Shown in pieces: positions 1 through 10,880 of a DNA stretch of 37,961 bases (position 1 is its first letter; each line of letters starts with the position of its first letter). The position numbers and the translations under genes are program-made. This DNA is from Chara braunii. Lineage: Eukaryota > Streptophyta > Charophyceae > Charales > Characeae. Under the pieces are notes generated by a model, which had not been told where the DNA came from, did not search any database, and saw only the letters and a list, made by a program, of their open reading frames with translations. Location of the stretch: assembly GCA_003427395.1 (NCBI GenBank), contig BFEA01000098.1:2778102-2816062 (forward strand). The letters run 5' to 3'.

Positions 1-1334
1 CGTGGTAAGGTACTTACTGGGCAAAAAAAAACAAAGGGTAACTTTAGTACAGTAAAAAAAACGAGTTATAATTGCACTGTGGGCCAAAATACATTTTGCA
101 ATTGCGATGATTGCCCTCGTATTCGGAGGGAAAGCTCGGTTGTGTTACGATAGGGATGCATTTTCAAACTTTATCCTGACCCATACTGCAATTACAACTC
201 GCTTTTGTGACTCCCATGTAGTTTCTCCAAAAACGTTCGGTTGCATTACGACAGGGGTGCGACATAGGTTTTGTCTGTCTTTGGCATGAAAAATGGTGTC
301 CGGTTCGATATTCGTAGGTTGTCAGGGCCCTTTGTGGGCGTAGGGTGTCGTTTTCGTGTGCAGGCATTTCGGGTTGTTTGGTCTGCGAAGTTTGTAGTGT
401 CTTAGGGGCTTATCATTGTGGTTGGTGATGGTTGGGGTGATGACGATTTTCGTTCTTCCTGTTCCACACAGTTTCAGTGCAGGGTTTTGGGGGTGGAGTT
501 CCTCGGTGGGTGGTTTCGTGCATCCCAAATTTGTGTAATTGTACAGAAGTCAACAAAAGTCAGCAAAGTAAAATACATTGGGATATTTTTGGTAGCGCAA
601 TTGGNTTGACATGAACTNATGGTTTCAAAACATATGACATAGGGTATAGAGAAACAAGTGTTACATTTCACACATTACGAAACGATGCATCATGCACAAT
701 GAAACCGTNAGATCATGCATGCAATAAAACACACCACGTTGCTAAACACTACAATCCATATGAAATATGAAACAAAAATGTATATATGAGATAATGTGAG
801 TTGTGGACTCATANAACACAATCATAAAACGAGCAGGGAAAACCAATACAAGTGTTGTACGATTCGAACAATATGTGATATANGACTCAGATTCCCGCAA
901 GTACAAATGTTTCGTCGAACAACTGTTCNTCCTATGACTTCTATCCACCTACATAACAAACTACATACTCTCCATATGTACAGACGTTATCCTCTACGAA
1001 TAAAAAAANCACAGAACAGTTGTNACTAGTATACATATGTCTCACAAAANCGAAGACATAAAAACCCTACCACAAACAACCACCGCTACCACATGCANCG
1101 TCTGACNCCTTGGACTGCACACNAGCCCTAGGAAGGCGGAAAAAACCCAGTGCCACATAAAGAACTGTGAAACCAAAGTACATATGGAAAACTAAGAAAA
1201 CGATTCCGAACCACGCACCGAATCATGGGAAACATCTAAATAAACAGGAAGACATATCTACTGCCCCCGGCCACTGCCTGCTCGTCGTCGTCCATTGCAC
1301 GTATCGACGGTGTCAAACGTGTCCCTGCCTCGGC

Positions 1335-1337
<3 letters not shown>
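1..1337. other. Unassigned stretch, no gene seen
   Basis: Moderately AT-rich DNA with scattered single Ns between about 600 and 1130. No open frame here is long or has recognisable composition. The only internal structure I see is a pair of similar segments near 137-160 and 239-262, annotated separately. Confidence 0.6.
137..262 (+). repeat. Short direct repeat pair, ~102-bp spacing
   Basis: A 24-bp segment beginning CGGTTGTGTTACGATAGG (137-160) recurs as CGGTTGCATTACGACAGG (239-262) with a few substitutions. This may be the remnant of a roughly 102-bp tandem duplication, but the intervening sequence is only weakly alike. Confidence 0.4.

Positions 1338-1366
<29 letters not shown>
1338..1366. 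repeat. (CT)n microsatellite
   Basis: Uninterrupted CT dinucleotide run of about 14 units. Confidence 0.95.
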
Positions 1367-1368
<2 letters not shown>

Positions 1369-1591
1369 CTGCGCCTAAGAAGGTCGATGGGCTCCTTCTC
1401 TGTGTCGACCTCTGAGGCACGCATTGCCACCAACCTCGCGCACTCCCTGTCGTGCATGTTGTGCAACTCCCTCAATCACGCCTCGTCCCAAGCAATACGA
1501 GACTCTAACTCGTTAATGCTGGTATGATGTCGCTCTCCACGAGGCGCCGACACACCATCCTCTCCGGAAATGTATAGAGATTGGTTGAAGT

Positions 1592-1930
1592 TGACTCCGT
1601 GTAGTGTGTGGAGTTTTGGTTGACTCTATGATGTGATTGCATGTATGTTCTTTGGTTTAGATTTTGGATTTGATACTGGCGGTTAATGGAAGGCCAAAAA
1701 TTCAGGGTTTTTCGAGGGGTCGCTACAAACAATATTGTTAAAACTTTTGCGAACAAACTATGACTTTGTGTAGTGTGTGGACTTTTGGTTGACTCTTTGA
1801 TGTGATTGAATGTATGTTCTGTGATTTAGATTTTGGATTTGACATTAGCGGTTAATGGAAGGCCAAAAATTCGTGGTTTTTCGCCACGCTGCTACAAGCA
1901 ATGTTTTTGAAACTTTTGCGAACAAACTAT
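1592..1930 (+). repeat. Tandem duplication of a 169-bp unit
   Basis: Two head-to-tail units (1592-1760 and 1761-1930) both run from TGACT...GTGTAGTGTGTGGA, through GGTTAATGGAAGGCCAAAAA, to GCGAACAAACTAT. They differ by scattered substitutions. The offset is a constant 169 bp wherever I checked it, so this is a true tandem duplication. The unit has no obvious coding content and I found no other copy in the window. Confidence 0.85.
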
Positions 1931-2111
1931 TTGCTAAGTTTTTTATTACAGCTTCAAATACGGCGAAACTGGATACAGATATACCCTAAAGCACGTATAT
2001 AACAGGCAAAAAGAAAAACTAAGAAAAGAGTAAAAATTCAGGGAAATATGACAGTTTCGGTAAAAAAATTGCCAAAATTCGCCGAATTTTTGGACTTCCG
2101 TTAATCGCCTC

Positions 2112-2608
2112 TCCAGCCATACCTCTCGCGAGCCCCTACGACAGGATAGGGCCTACGCGAGGCATGACTTACCTCCACCTTATGAGCGTATCCCCGCCGA
2201 GCTACCAGTCCACATTATGAAAGTTAATCAGCTGCAATCGCAGAGGTGGACCAGCCGAGGGCGTTTCTCGTACGCTGTAGCATAGGGGGCACGCGCGGCT
2301 TTATGCCTCTATCGGACCCCCGCGCGAACCAACGTCTTGGGGGGTTGAAGTCCCGAGCGCGATGCGTCGTCAGTCAACCAGGACGCATCCCGCGCACCTC
2401 ACATACACCACTCTAAGAACATAAACATTAAAACACACACGCGCACGTACATATACGGAACGACACGGAACAAACAACGCGGCAACACTCCTAGTCCATT
2501 AGTAGTCATCCCATAACCCTCCGACGCGAAAATCGAATAGACGACGCGCGCNAGACTTAGCATAAAACCGCGCGNACGCAAGACCTTCCCATATCGACTA
2601 GCAATGCA
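2112..2608 (-). mobile_element. LTR family B, truncated copy (B1)
   Basis: This stretch aligns along its length with 14100-14610. Shared blocks include AGCCCCTACGACAGGATAGG and GCAGAGGTGGACCAGCCGAG. Both copies stop at the same right-hand point, AATGCA, so on the minus strand the LTR would begin TGCATTGC. The minus-strand 3' end (ending CTCGACA in copy B2) is missing here, so the copy is truncated at about 2112. Relative to B2 it lacks about 20 bp spanning a small stem-loop near 2189. The presence of several Ns makes fine comparison unsafe. Confidence 0.75.
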
Positions 2609-3658
2609 GACTCCATCCTCCATAAAATTCATAACGGAATACGGGAACCAAGTGCCTAATACGCATATCTCCAAGCGATAGATAAAGCAGGTTACAGTGA
2701 ATCTATTATAGGTNCAAAGTCATTGTCTGAATTCCTCAAAAAGTAGAGTGAACATACCTCGAAATCATAAACGTGCTCCCCAAAAAAGGAGCGTTGAATG
2801 TCGTGGGAGACTTCAATGAATCTTGTCACCAAGTTGAACCAAGTACTCGTCTCAAAATTAATTTTAAGGAATCAAACCATAAAACAAGACCTGGAACAAA
2901 GGCTCAGAAATCCATTATTTCACACAGCAGTCGTGACGAAACATTCTCCCACCATAATAATCTNTTCTTCTCATACTTGAAATAACACATGTCACTGGAG
3001 ATGCTGGTACTCCTGCTCTTGAAATTGTCGATGCGCTCCCNCCATTGCAGTGTGTTCTCCCACTGCAAGCTGCAATACCGCCCAGATTCTTTACAACATG
3101 TGCCCCAGCCCCTCCTCAACGTGTGTATTTAGTTGATAGATACAGATTCAACGTAGTTGATATGACATATAAATGAAAGCGACCCACGCGNCCATTAGAT
3201 GGTAAGAAAGGAGCCCCAACTCCTCTGGTATCGATGTCTTCATAGGTGTNAGTTGGTATAGAGGTTGGATACAGGGTTGTCAGGGTGCCTAAGCNTAAGA
3301 GTGCAAAAGCANTCCCTACCCACTCAAGGGTTAGGCTACATCAGGCACTGTTGCCATAGCTCCCACCCAGCTTGGTGNCTGGCAGGGTAGGCCTCGTGAG
3401 AAANATATAACATTAAAAGCTCAGACGATGCACCTACTCAGTCACGACCAACGACGACCGGGCGCCGTTATCGCCGCTGCGTTAACGCACGTTTCACGNG
3501 GNCCCCGCTTTTTCTTTTCTTTTTGTTTTAGATTTTNTTTAGATTTCTCCCTTTAGATNNNTCTTAGATTTTTCTTATTTAGATTTCTTGTTAGATTCTT
3601 TAATTTCTTTTAGTTTTTCCTTTTGTTTTTTTTTTTGTTCGTGATGTGCTTGAATGTG
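2609..3658. other. Unassigned stretch upstream of LTR B1
   Basis: On the minus strand this is the DNA immediately 5' of LTR B1, so it could be the internal 3' region of a family B element. It has Ns, a T-rich block around 3510-3640 with repeated TTAGATTT, and no credible gene. Confidence 0.45.
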
Positions 3659-3684
3659 CCCGTTCGTTTTGACGAACAGGCTTG
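3659..3684. repeat. Hairpin with CGTTTTGACG core
   Basis: GTTCGT-TTTG-ACGAAC forms a 6-bp stem. A second hairpin at 4047-4071 keeps the core but has GCTCGT/ACGAGC arms, so the outer base pairs differ between copies while remaining complementary. Confidence 0.7.
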
Positions 3685-3782
3685 ACAGACATTGATGGGA
3701 TGCGCAAAATTGAATATATCTACTACTAGAACATGAAACTATACTACTGTAACTACAACTACCATTACTACTACGACTACTA

Positions 3783-3788
<6 letters not shown>

Positions 3789-3851
<63 letters not shown>
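3789..3851. repeat. (GA)n microsatellite
   Basis: Uninterrupted GA run of about 31 units, immediately followed by unique sequence. Confidence 0.95.
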
Positions 3852-3853
<2 letters not shown>

Positions 3854-4046
3854 GAACGGGGTTATATGCCCCCTCCGTCGTTATCTTCTAGGATCAGCGC
3901 CGTTCGCTTGCCAAATGGGCTGCAGATTGGCGCATGTACTTGGCGCCTTTAGCGCCTAGGTACGAATGCGCATTGGCAGAGGGGAAATAAGATCCTGTTG
4001 AGCTAGACTTTAGTGCGGCTCTGTGAAATAACGGGGTGTGGGGGTG

Positions 4047-4104
4047 GCTGCTCGTTTCAACGAGCTTCCCCACTTAGTAAAAAAAAAAAAAAAAAAAAAA
4101 AAAA
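4047..4104. repeat. Second CGTTTYRACG hairpin plus A-tract
   Basis: GCTCGT-TTCA-ACGAGC hairpin at 4047-4071, followed 9 bp later by a run of about 25 A (4080-4104). The hairpin parallels the one at 3659-3684 with different stem bases. Confidence 0.7.
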
Positions 4105-4180
4105 GGAAGGTAGTCTTACGTAGAGTTATATGTTTATTTTTTCTGTTTGTATTTTTTTATGTCCTTGTGTGTGTGTGTGT

Positions 4181-4595
4181 ACCTGGCCACTGTCAGGGCC
4201 AGGTCCTCAGGCGGTTTTCTGCACTTTGTGCAACAAACTAGCTAGGGAGCCGGCTCTGAGTCTGCCTAGAATTAGGGCGGAGATGCATTGTTGAGGCTAG
4301 GCCTCAACAATAGCAGATCAACAAGGGAAGAGTTGGATACAGGCACCCCTTGATACACTAACATCAAAAACTAAGCCAGGTCCCTTTTGTAGTGGATGGA
4401 CCTGGCCAGTTGAGCTATATGAGGCTGGTCGATGCCCTTGATCTCACTTGGAGATCAAGGGTCCAGCCTGAGCTCAAATTTTTGGTTGAGAGTTCAGGCT
4501 GCTACCACCATCCTCTTGATTATATAAGCAGCCCTTGCCCCAACTGCCTCAAACTTGTGAGGCAATGATGTTGCTCATTTGCTGGACAGCAAATG
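4181..4595. repeat. Chain of near-perfect hairpins
   Basis: Six stem-loops in about 415 bp. (1) 4181-4204, ACCTGGCC/GGCCAGGT. (2) 4288-4310, TTGTTGAGGC/GCCTCAACAA with a 3-nt loop. (3) 4422-4469, nested AGGCTGG/CCAGCCT enclosing CCCTTGATCTC/GAGATCAAGGG. (4) 4467-4498, CCTGA.CTCAA/TTGAG..TTCAGG. (5) 4545-4564, TGCCTCA/TGAGGCA. (6) 4576-4595, CATTTGCT/AGCAAATG. Density is far above chance for plain intergenic DNA. The last two have counterparts at 25743-25778 with different arms. They lie at the left edge of the E1 internal region. Confidence 0.85.
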
Positions 4596-7162
4596 TTGCG
4601 TCTGCTGAGGGGAGAGGATGCTAGAGATAAGGGAGATGGTGATCTGCAACTTGAAGTGAGAGGGAGGTGTTGGCGTTTTGCAGGGAGATGGAGTGGAGAG
4701 TGAGGCAGCTTTGGCTGACAAGGGGGGCACTCTGCCTCAGCGTTGGGTTGATGTTGCGCCAATGGGACCACGCAGTGGAGCCAGGGCTCTGGGCCGCTTT
4801 GCGGCAGTGCAGCAGGCCGCACCTCTTTTTGAGTGGGGTTGTGCTGGCGCAGTGCCGCGGCGCGGCATTTTAAAAGCAGATACTATAGAATGTTGTTGTG
4901 ACATCATGATCTTCGTGAGGGAAAATGCAACCGAAATTACGGCACGGCGGCAACTCCGTTTTATGGGGGAATTGTTGTTGGACTGACAACGCAGCGACAT
5001 CAAGGCCTCCCTAAGGGGAAGTGTTGCCCGTTTGGCGGCATGACCACGACAACATTTTAAGTGAGGCTGTCAAATTTACAGCGTGGCGAGCAGCAGTTCC
5101 ACTTTTATTTTTTTGTGGCACGTAGCAGTCACGATGAGTCCTAGTGTGGCCTAGAGGTTGGGCTAGTGCGGGTACGTGGTTGGGATTGTGCGGAGCAGAT
5201 GCACGATGGGGTCTGTATGACAGTGGTGCGTGGACCGGCGGCATGAAGAGAGCACGGAGTGAGTGCTTTGGGCAATGACTATTGTAGTTGCGACACGTGC
5301 GGTTTGCGCCGGAAGGACATCTTTGTTGTTTTGGGGGCCTCGCGACACACGAGGTTTTCAACCAAGGCCACCTTTATTTTTTTTGCGACGTGCAGAGTGA
5401 GCGGTTTTAAGTTTAGGGCCATCCCGTGCAGCGGCGGTAACATGGGACCGCCTTGGACCATTTTAGGACCAAGTGGGATTGATCTTGAGATTGGGATGGG
5501 CATATTGGACTAGTTATTGTGAGTGGAAATTGTGCCGTTGGAGCCGTATTTGGGACTGCATTGAGACAGTTTGGGACGTTGGGACCACGTGAAACTTATT
5601 GTTGGGAACACCCTCTTAGAGGGCTACCCTGCTTAAGTTTGGTGGATCAACTTTTGCTCGTTTAAGCATTGCAGAAAGAGGCGGACAGTCGTTCAGTGGA
5701 ACGACCACAACTTGCGAAGTTGTGGTCCGCATATTGTCAACTTCAATGGCGGTTATCATTTACTTTGATTGACATATTACTCGGCTTTCTTGAGTGAGTC
5801 GATTCAAACATCACTCAAGGTCAGTTGATTGACTCAGATTTCCCTTCACATATGTGTGAACCCAAACTTGTTTAACCTTATTTATTGAATGTTCGTTGAA
5901 CAGGGAAAGGAAATGTGTATTCGCACGTGAATGAAAATATCTGACTTGGATATGAGGTTGCATTAGTTTCCTTTAAATTTGTCTGTTTTGCTTTGTGGTC
6001 TTTGTAGGTAGGTAAAAAAATATGTTTGCAAGAGAGATTGATTTTTCCTATTGAAGAAAAGATAAACAATTGTCATACTGCTACCTTTCCCTTGTCGGTA
6101 TGTTAAATATACTTGTATTTTGAAACGTATAATGTCAACAAGTATCATGAAAGAAAACCTATAAATGAAGATAACAAATTTGACTTTTATTCAGGATCGA
6201 CCCTTTTTATCTCGAATGCCCTCCTTTCTTTTTCTAAGCCCCGTCATACTATGGTTTCTTTTTGTTTAAATTCCCAAGTCGTACGAGAGAACGAGATGGA
6301 CAATCCGTTTTGGGTTTGATCGCCTTTTCTCTATAGGAAGCATCCAAGGTGGGGGTTCGTATGTTTTTGGAGCCGACCCTGTTATCGACTTTGAGTGGAC
6401 CCGATTCGTCAGAGGTGGTACTTGCCGACTCGATGGTGACGACCCAACCTCTGATATCCGAGTTTTCGGGCTCAGGCAAGGTGAAGGAGTATCCACAGAC
6501 CATTTCCTAGAGGGATGGGTGCGTGACGGCTCAATATGGGCTAACCCTCGTCGAGTCCAGGGCGACGTGATAGTAAAATTATGTCTTTGCGGGTGACTAC
6601 CTTATGTGCCACCGTTAGAATTAAAAATTGGAGACATAAGAAACTCGAAGGTAATGGTTCTCTTTGCGCAGCGATAACGATTGTGGTTTGTGTTGAGCGG
6701 ATACTTCATCATTCAAGGAACGAAAAAAGTAATTATTGTCAGGAGGACAAAGTGACGAACACAATTTTTTTCACTAAATAATATTTTTCTCCAAACTAAT
6801 TGCATATGTTACGGAGGTGTGGTCAAGCCGAGAGTTCAAACTTCGTCCAGGTACAAAATCACTTGGTGAACTGCATGGTAGCAGTGAAATTTACTTGAAT
6901 AAGTCACTCGTGACTCAGTAAATGCGTTAGCGGATCTACCCGTAAGTCAACTGTTACGTTGTCTTTTTTTAATATTTCGTCAATATCCAGCCTCCGCCTC
7001 GGAAGCGGCGGTATAAAGTTCTCTTCAGTCACATAGGCTGGGACGAATGACTTTGGCATATCATCTCATCAAGTCAAAAATTTATCTTACCTGATTAAAT
7101 ATGAGATGTATTGATTTGATTTGTTTTGTGACATGAGAGTTATAAAGCGACTATGATTATAT
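4545..7162 (+). mobile_element. Family A LTR element E1, internal 3' region
   Basis: This non-coding block is a diverged direct repeat of 25743-28341. Matches include AGTGTGGCCTAGAGGTTGGG near 5143, the CTTGAGTGA...TCACTCAAGG hairpin near 5790, the TTCACA...TGTGAA hairpin near 5848, and the GGAAGCAT...TTATCGAC stretch near 6330-6400. Its last ~900 bp also match, inverted, 9676-10618 and 22898-23654. In E1, E2 and E3 the block is directly followed by the same LTR, so I read it as the 3' untranslated part of one LTR-retrotransposon family. No pol-like frame is present; the element is non-autonomous or has lost its coding part. The left limit is uncertain because similarity fades before about 5100. 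Confidence 0.7.
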
Positions 7163-7526
7163 TGTGGGTTTCACGCTTGGTTGAAACCGTCCTAGTCGAC
7201 TGACGTTCGTTTCATACCTAGGAGATCAGCGCCATAGGGAACGGACAACGTTTGGGTCCCCTTGGCATCAACCAAGCGTACCTATACTCCAGAGAACGAG
7301 CAAACGTCATCGGCCGACCTACCTCTAACAGGGGATTCGTGAAAACCTCACAATCGAAAAAAACCTAACATTTCTTATAGAATGAAAAAGTAAAAGTCAA
7401 ACTGTTATTTTTTACACAAAAAGATAGCATTTTTAATCGTTTTGCGATAAAAGAGGCAAAAAATCAGGTGAAAAGTCTAGCGTTCCTCAAAATGTACAAG
7501 AAAACTCTTCCTTGCAAAATGTTTTT

Positions 7527-7657
7527 ATATGACTCTGGGTAGCACGGCGTACGTGTATGCGGGTTGCACGTACACGCGTACACGTATTCCTGTACGCGAC
7601 ACGTATGCGCATACACGTACTCCCGTACGTGGGAATACGTAAAAAAAAAAAAAAAAA
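7527..7657 (+). repeat. CGTACG-rich module with A-tail
   Basis: Begins GGGTAGCACGGCGTACG, continues as a degenerate alternation of CGTAC, GTACG and GCGTA words, and ends in about 18 A. An inverted copy lies at 8130-8252. The layout (fixed head, variable CGTACG body, A-tail) is the same in both. Confidence 0.7.
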
Positions 7658-8127
7658 CAAAGTCATCGAAAAAATATGAAAAACAAGTATGTCACGCAAA
7701 ATGATATTTCAAACAACTTTTGTCTGAGACTCATCTCGAAATTTTGTACCAAACTCGAGTTAAAAATCAAAGACACAAAAAACAAATAAATTGAAATAAT
7801 TAAAAAAAAACTAGGAAAAAAACAAAAAAAATAAAAACAAACTTCTATAACAAATATATGTTATGCAGAAATATTATACAGACAAGTTGAAACAACATTT
7901 GCCTGGGAGTCATCCCCGAATTCCTAACCAAACTCGAGTAAGAAATTATAAACTAAAAAAAAGGTAATATTATCATAATAATTAAAAAACTATTTAAAAA
8001 TATGTTTTTTTATTTGTTAAGGGTTTTGATTTTTAAATCGAGCTTGGTTTGGAATTCGGGTATAACCCCCAGGCAAATGTTGTTTGTATCATTATTCTGC
8101 ACAACATACGTTGTTTTCAGATTTTTT

Positions 8128-8129
<2 letters not shown>

Positions 8130-8163
<34 letters not shown>

Positions 8164-8252
8164 TACGCGTACGCGTAATTTTAATTTCGTACGCGTACGC
8201 TGGAATACGTACGCGTACGCACTGCGTACGCCTACGGGGTGCTACCCAGATA
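8130..8252 (-). repeat. CGTACG-rich module with A-tail, inverted copy
   Basis: Read on the minus strand: GGGTAGCACCCCGTAGGCG, a body of CGTACG/GCGTACGC words, then about 30 A. It pairs with 7527-7657 and makes the middle of the host transposon a large imperfect palindrome centred near 7990. Confidence 0.7.
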
Positions 8253-9203
8253 TGACTATAAGTCATTCTCAGTAGATTGGCAAAAAAACAGAGTTCAAAC
8301 AGGGTAATTTTTTAGGATGACAAGGCAAACTTGAAAGATGTAAAAAAAAACGTGTTTTGGTGATATAGGACTATAAGTCAGTTTCCGCAGTTAGGTAAAA
8401 GCCAAGCTCTGCACAAAATAATTTATAGGACTATAAATCACTTTTGAACTTAACAATACAACCCTTATAAAAAAATATATGTTATTTAAAATAAGAATAC
8501 AAACAACTTTTGCCTTGGAGACACCTTGAAATTCTTAGTCAAACACGAGTTAAAAAAAAAAATATAGGGAAAAAAATTGAAACAAACAATAAAAAATAAT
8601 ATATTCGCCCATGTATGGGAAACCATGTTCAAGCAAACGTATTCACGAACAGGAGAATATGTTTGCGCGTTCGGAAAACCCCCGAATAAATTCATCGTGC
8701 TACATATCTTATAGGACTATAAACACAATTATTTTGGATAACAAAAATCAGGATATTTCAATTCTTGAACCTACGGTGCTTCACCAGGTCATGATTTTCT
8801 ATGAAAAAACCTGTTTTTTTCCTCGCCCCCTCCAGTAGTTCTGAAAATTTAATTTTCGATTTTTGTTTTTACGAAAGTTTTACTTCACGTAGAATTTTTT
8901 TCTGGAGGAGACCTGAAAAACGTACCATCATAATCTTGAATATATTTCGTGCAAACCTAACAATTTGTTTTGTTAGGTTTTCATGAATCCTATGTTCTCT
9001 GCAATTGCATGTAAAAACTTTCGCACGTGGGTCAGTAGCTCGGTAGGGATACACCTCTGAGGGTGATAATAGCCCCTTAGGGAAGGCAAGATGTGCCCCA
9101 CGAAAACCTATCCTGTCGTCGGGGACCGTGCGATGTACAATTGGCGCACCCGGCTAGAGCGACGAAAAAGCGATGCCACCACGTCTGTCTTGGAGGTTCG
9201 CGG

Positions 9204-9675
9204 TGTCGAGCGAATCGGCCCTCGCGTGACGAGGGCCCTACTGGCCATGTCACGCAGGAGATAAACAAACAAAAATCATAAAGAGACAATTTAGGACGAT
9301 GCATAAATAATTCCGCGAGCCGCCGACATGGCGCGCGGTCGCATCGTCCCTCGCCGCTCTGGCCGGGTGCGCCAACAATACATCCCGCGGTCCCCTACGA
9401 CAGGATAGGTTCGCGCGGGGCATAAGCTACCTTCCCTAAGGGGTTGTCACCACCCTTAGGGGCGTATCCCTACCGAGCTACCGACCCACTTGCGAAAGCT
9501 TTTAGATGCAATTGCAGAGGTAGGTCAGCCGAGGGTGTTTGCTCGTTTGCCATAGTATAGATACGTTGGTTAAGGCCAAGTGGACCCGAATGTCGTTCAT
9601 TCCTTAGGGCGCTAATCTCCTAAGTACGAAGCAGACGCCGGTCGACTAGGACGGTTTCAACCAAGCGTGAAACCA
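9204..9675 (-). mobile_element. Complete LTR family A (3' LTR of E2)
   Basis: 472 bp bounded by TGTCGAGCG on the left and GTGAAACCA on the right (TG...CA on the minus strand, starting TGGTTTCACGCTTGG). It aligns in reverse with 28342-28795 and directly with 13678-13964 and 25382-25741. Immediately outside its right end is the same internal sequence that precedes the LTR in E1 and E3, so in minus orientation this is the 3' LTR. A purine-rich AAGGGGCTAGGATTAA stretch (minus strand) sits just before it and could be the polypurine tract. It abuts the truncated E1 LTR head to head. Confidence 0.85.
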
Positions 9676-10645
9676 TAAAATTAATCCTAGCCCCTTAGAC
9701 ACACAATCAAAAGAAAGTTATGACAACCACACATAATTTTACCAAAAAGAGTCGATCGTAGTCGACAGGAACATGCCCTATCTGAAATGATAACTGAAAG
9801 AATCAGAATCATCATATAGTACATCCAACAACACGATATCAAAAACGATCCGACCACCCCGGATCGAATTCCACAAAAACAATCATGCGGTCGCCAACGA
9901 GAAGTTGGCTATCGATAATAACTTTGATGCAACTGACAAGGTAGTCGGCGTGCCTTAGTTTTGACTTGATGAGACGCGCCGCCGAAGTTATTCATTCCAA
10001 CTGACGCCGACCTATGATTGGACACCCATACGCCTGTCTCCATACATTCTTAATCTTCCTGGATGACAGGTTGCTTCGCGAATGATTCTTGATCCGGGGC
10101 ATTGCTTGACGTGTTGCATGCCTCTTCCTCTAGGAAGTGGTATGTGGATACTCCTTCCCCTCGCTTGAGTCCGAAGACTCAGATCTCAGAGGTTGGGCCG
10201 TCACCACCGAGTCGGCAAAGTACCACCTCCGACGAGTCGCGTTCACTCCAAGTCGATAACAGGGCCGACTCCAAAAGCATACGAACCCCCGCCTTGGATG
10301 CCTCATAGAGAAGAGAACGCGTTCACTGCAAGTAGTTTTAAATTATTCTCATTTGTTCTCGGTTCTCGGTAACCCATATATAAAGAAACTGAAAGAGATG
10401 GAGAATGAGAGTCACTTTGACATGTATAGATATAGAAGGTCATTCCAGATACAATGTGTTAATCCTGGGAAAATGCTAAGTCCAATTGACTGCATTTTCA
10501 CTTTATTCAGAAGTTTTCTTTCATGGCACTCGTTGAAATTACTTGTTTCAGAACTCAAATACTTTTGTCATGCAGACCCAAGCTCGAATCCCGTAGGATT
10601 TGATAAAATTTTCCAACCTTTTTTTTTTTTTTTTTTTTTTTTTTC

Positions 10646-10693
10646 CGACCATTTCTCGTTTTATGCGTGTCATTCTTGCGCAGGGGCCATACT
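10646..10693 (-). pseudogene. U6 snRNA 3'-end fragment with A-tail
   Basis: The minus strand reads TATGGCCCCTGCGCAAGAAT then GACACGCATAAAACGAGAAA then TGGTCGG. This closely follows the 3' part of plant U6 snRNA and is followed directly by about 24 A. The U6 5' stem-loop and most of the ACAGAGA region are absent. It is a retroposed fragment, not a gene. Confidence 0.85.
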
Positions 10694-10816
10694 CACCCGC
10701 GCGCGGCCGATCTGGGCCGCGCGATCTTCACAATCGGGCGGTCAGATTCAACCGTGCTGAATTCAAAAAGTAGCGGTCAGCTCCAAAAGGAGCCAGCCTA
10801 GCGATATATGCGATTC

Positions 10817-10880
10817 TCATATTCGATCTTGGTACCTACCGGGTGAAAGTCTAGTGTTGTAACCTACTGGGTTGGCTCCT
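10817..10880 (-). repeat. tRNA-like (SINE-type) promoter module, copy 1
   Basis: On the minus strand GCCAACCCAGTAGG resembles a pol III A box, and AAGATCGAATAT about 32 nt later resembles a B box; TTTCACC lies where an anticodon loop would be. The duplicate at 23853-23918 fits the consensus better, so this copy appears more decayed. Confidence 0.6.

Larger units (their letters stand above)
7327..8996. mobile_element. Non-autonomous DNA transposon, 1.67 kb, CTCT target duplication
   Basis: The left end AACAGGGGATTCGTGAAAAC and the inverted right end AACATAGGATTCATGAAAAC form terminal inverted repeats of about 27 bp with few mismatches. CTCT flanks both sides (7323-7326 and 8997-9000), and joining the flanks gives CTACCTCTGCAATTGCAT, exactly the sequence in intact family A LTRs. 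The ends are therefore well defined. There is no transposase frame. The interior holds four copies of a ~90-bp unit (about 7676, 7850, 8475 direct; about 8025-8110 inverted) containing CAACTTTTGCC and CCAAACTCGAGT, plus two inverted CGTACG-rich modules. The 4-bp duplication and these termini do not match a plant superfamily I can name. Confidence 0.8.
7163..9203 (+). mobile_element. LTR family A of E1, split by a DNA transposon
   Basis: 7163-7326 plus 8997-9203 together match 28342 to about 28668 of the complete LTR. The start is TGTGGGTTTCACGCTTGG (TGGGGTTTCACGC in the full copy). Common blocks include CGGTAGGGATAC and CCTATCCTGTCG. The last ~130 bp before the expected CGACA terminus are missing; instead the sequence joins a second LTR in the opposite orientation at 9204. 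The interruption at 7327-8996 is an inserted transposon, which restores a continuous LTR when removed. Confidence 0.8.
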
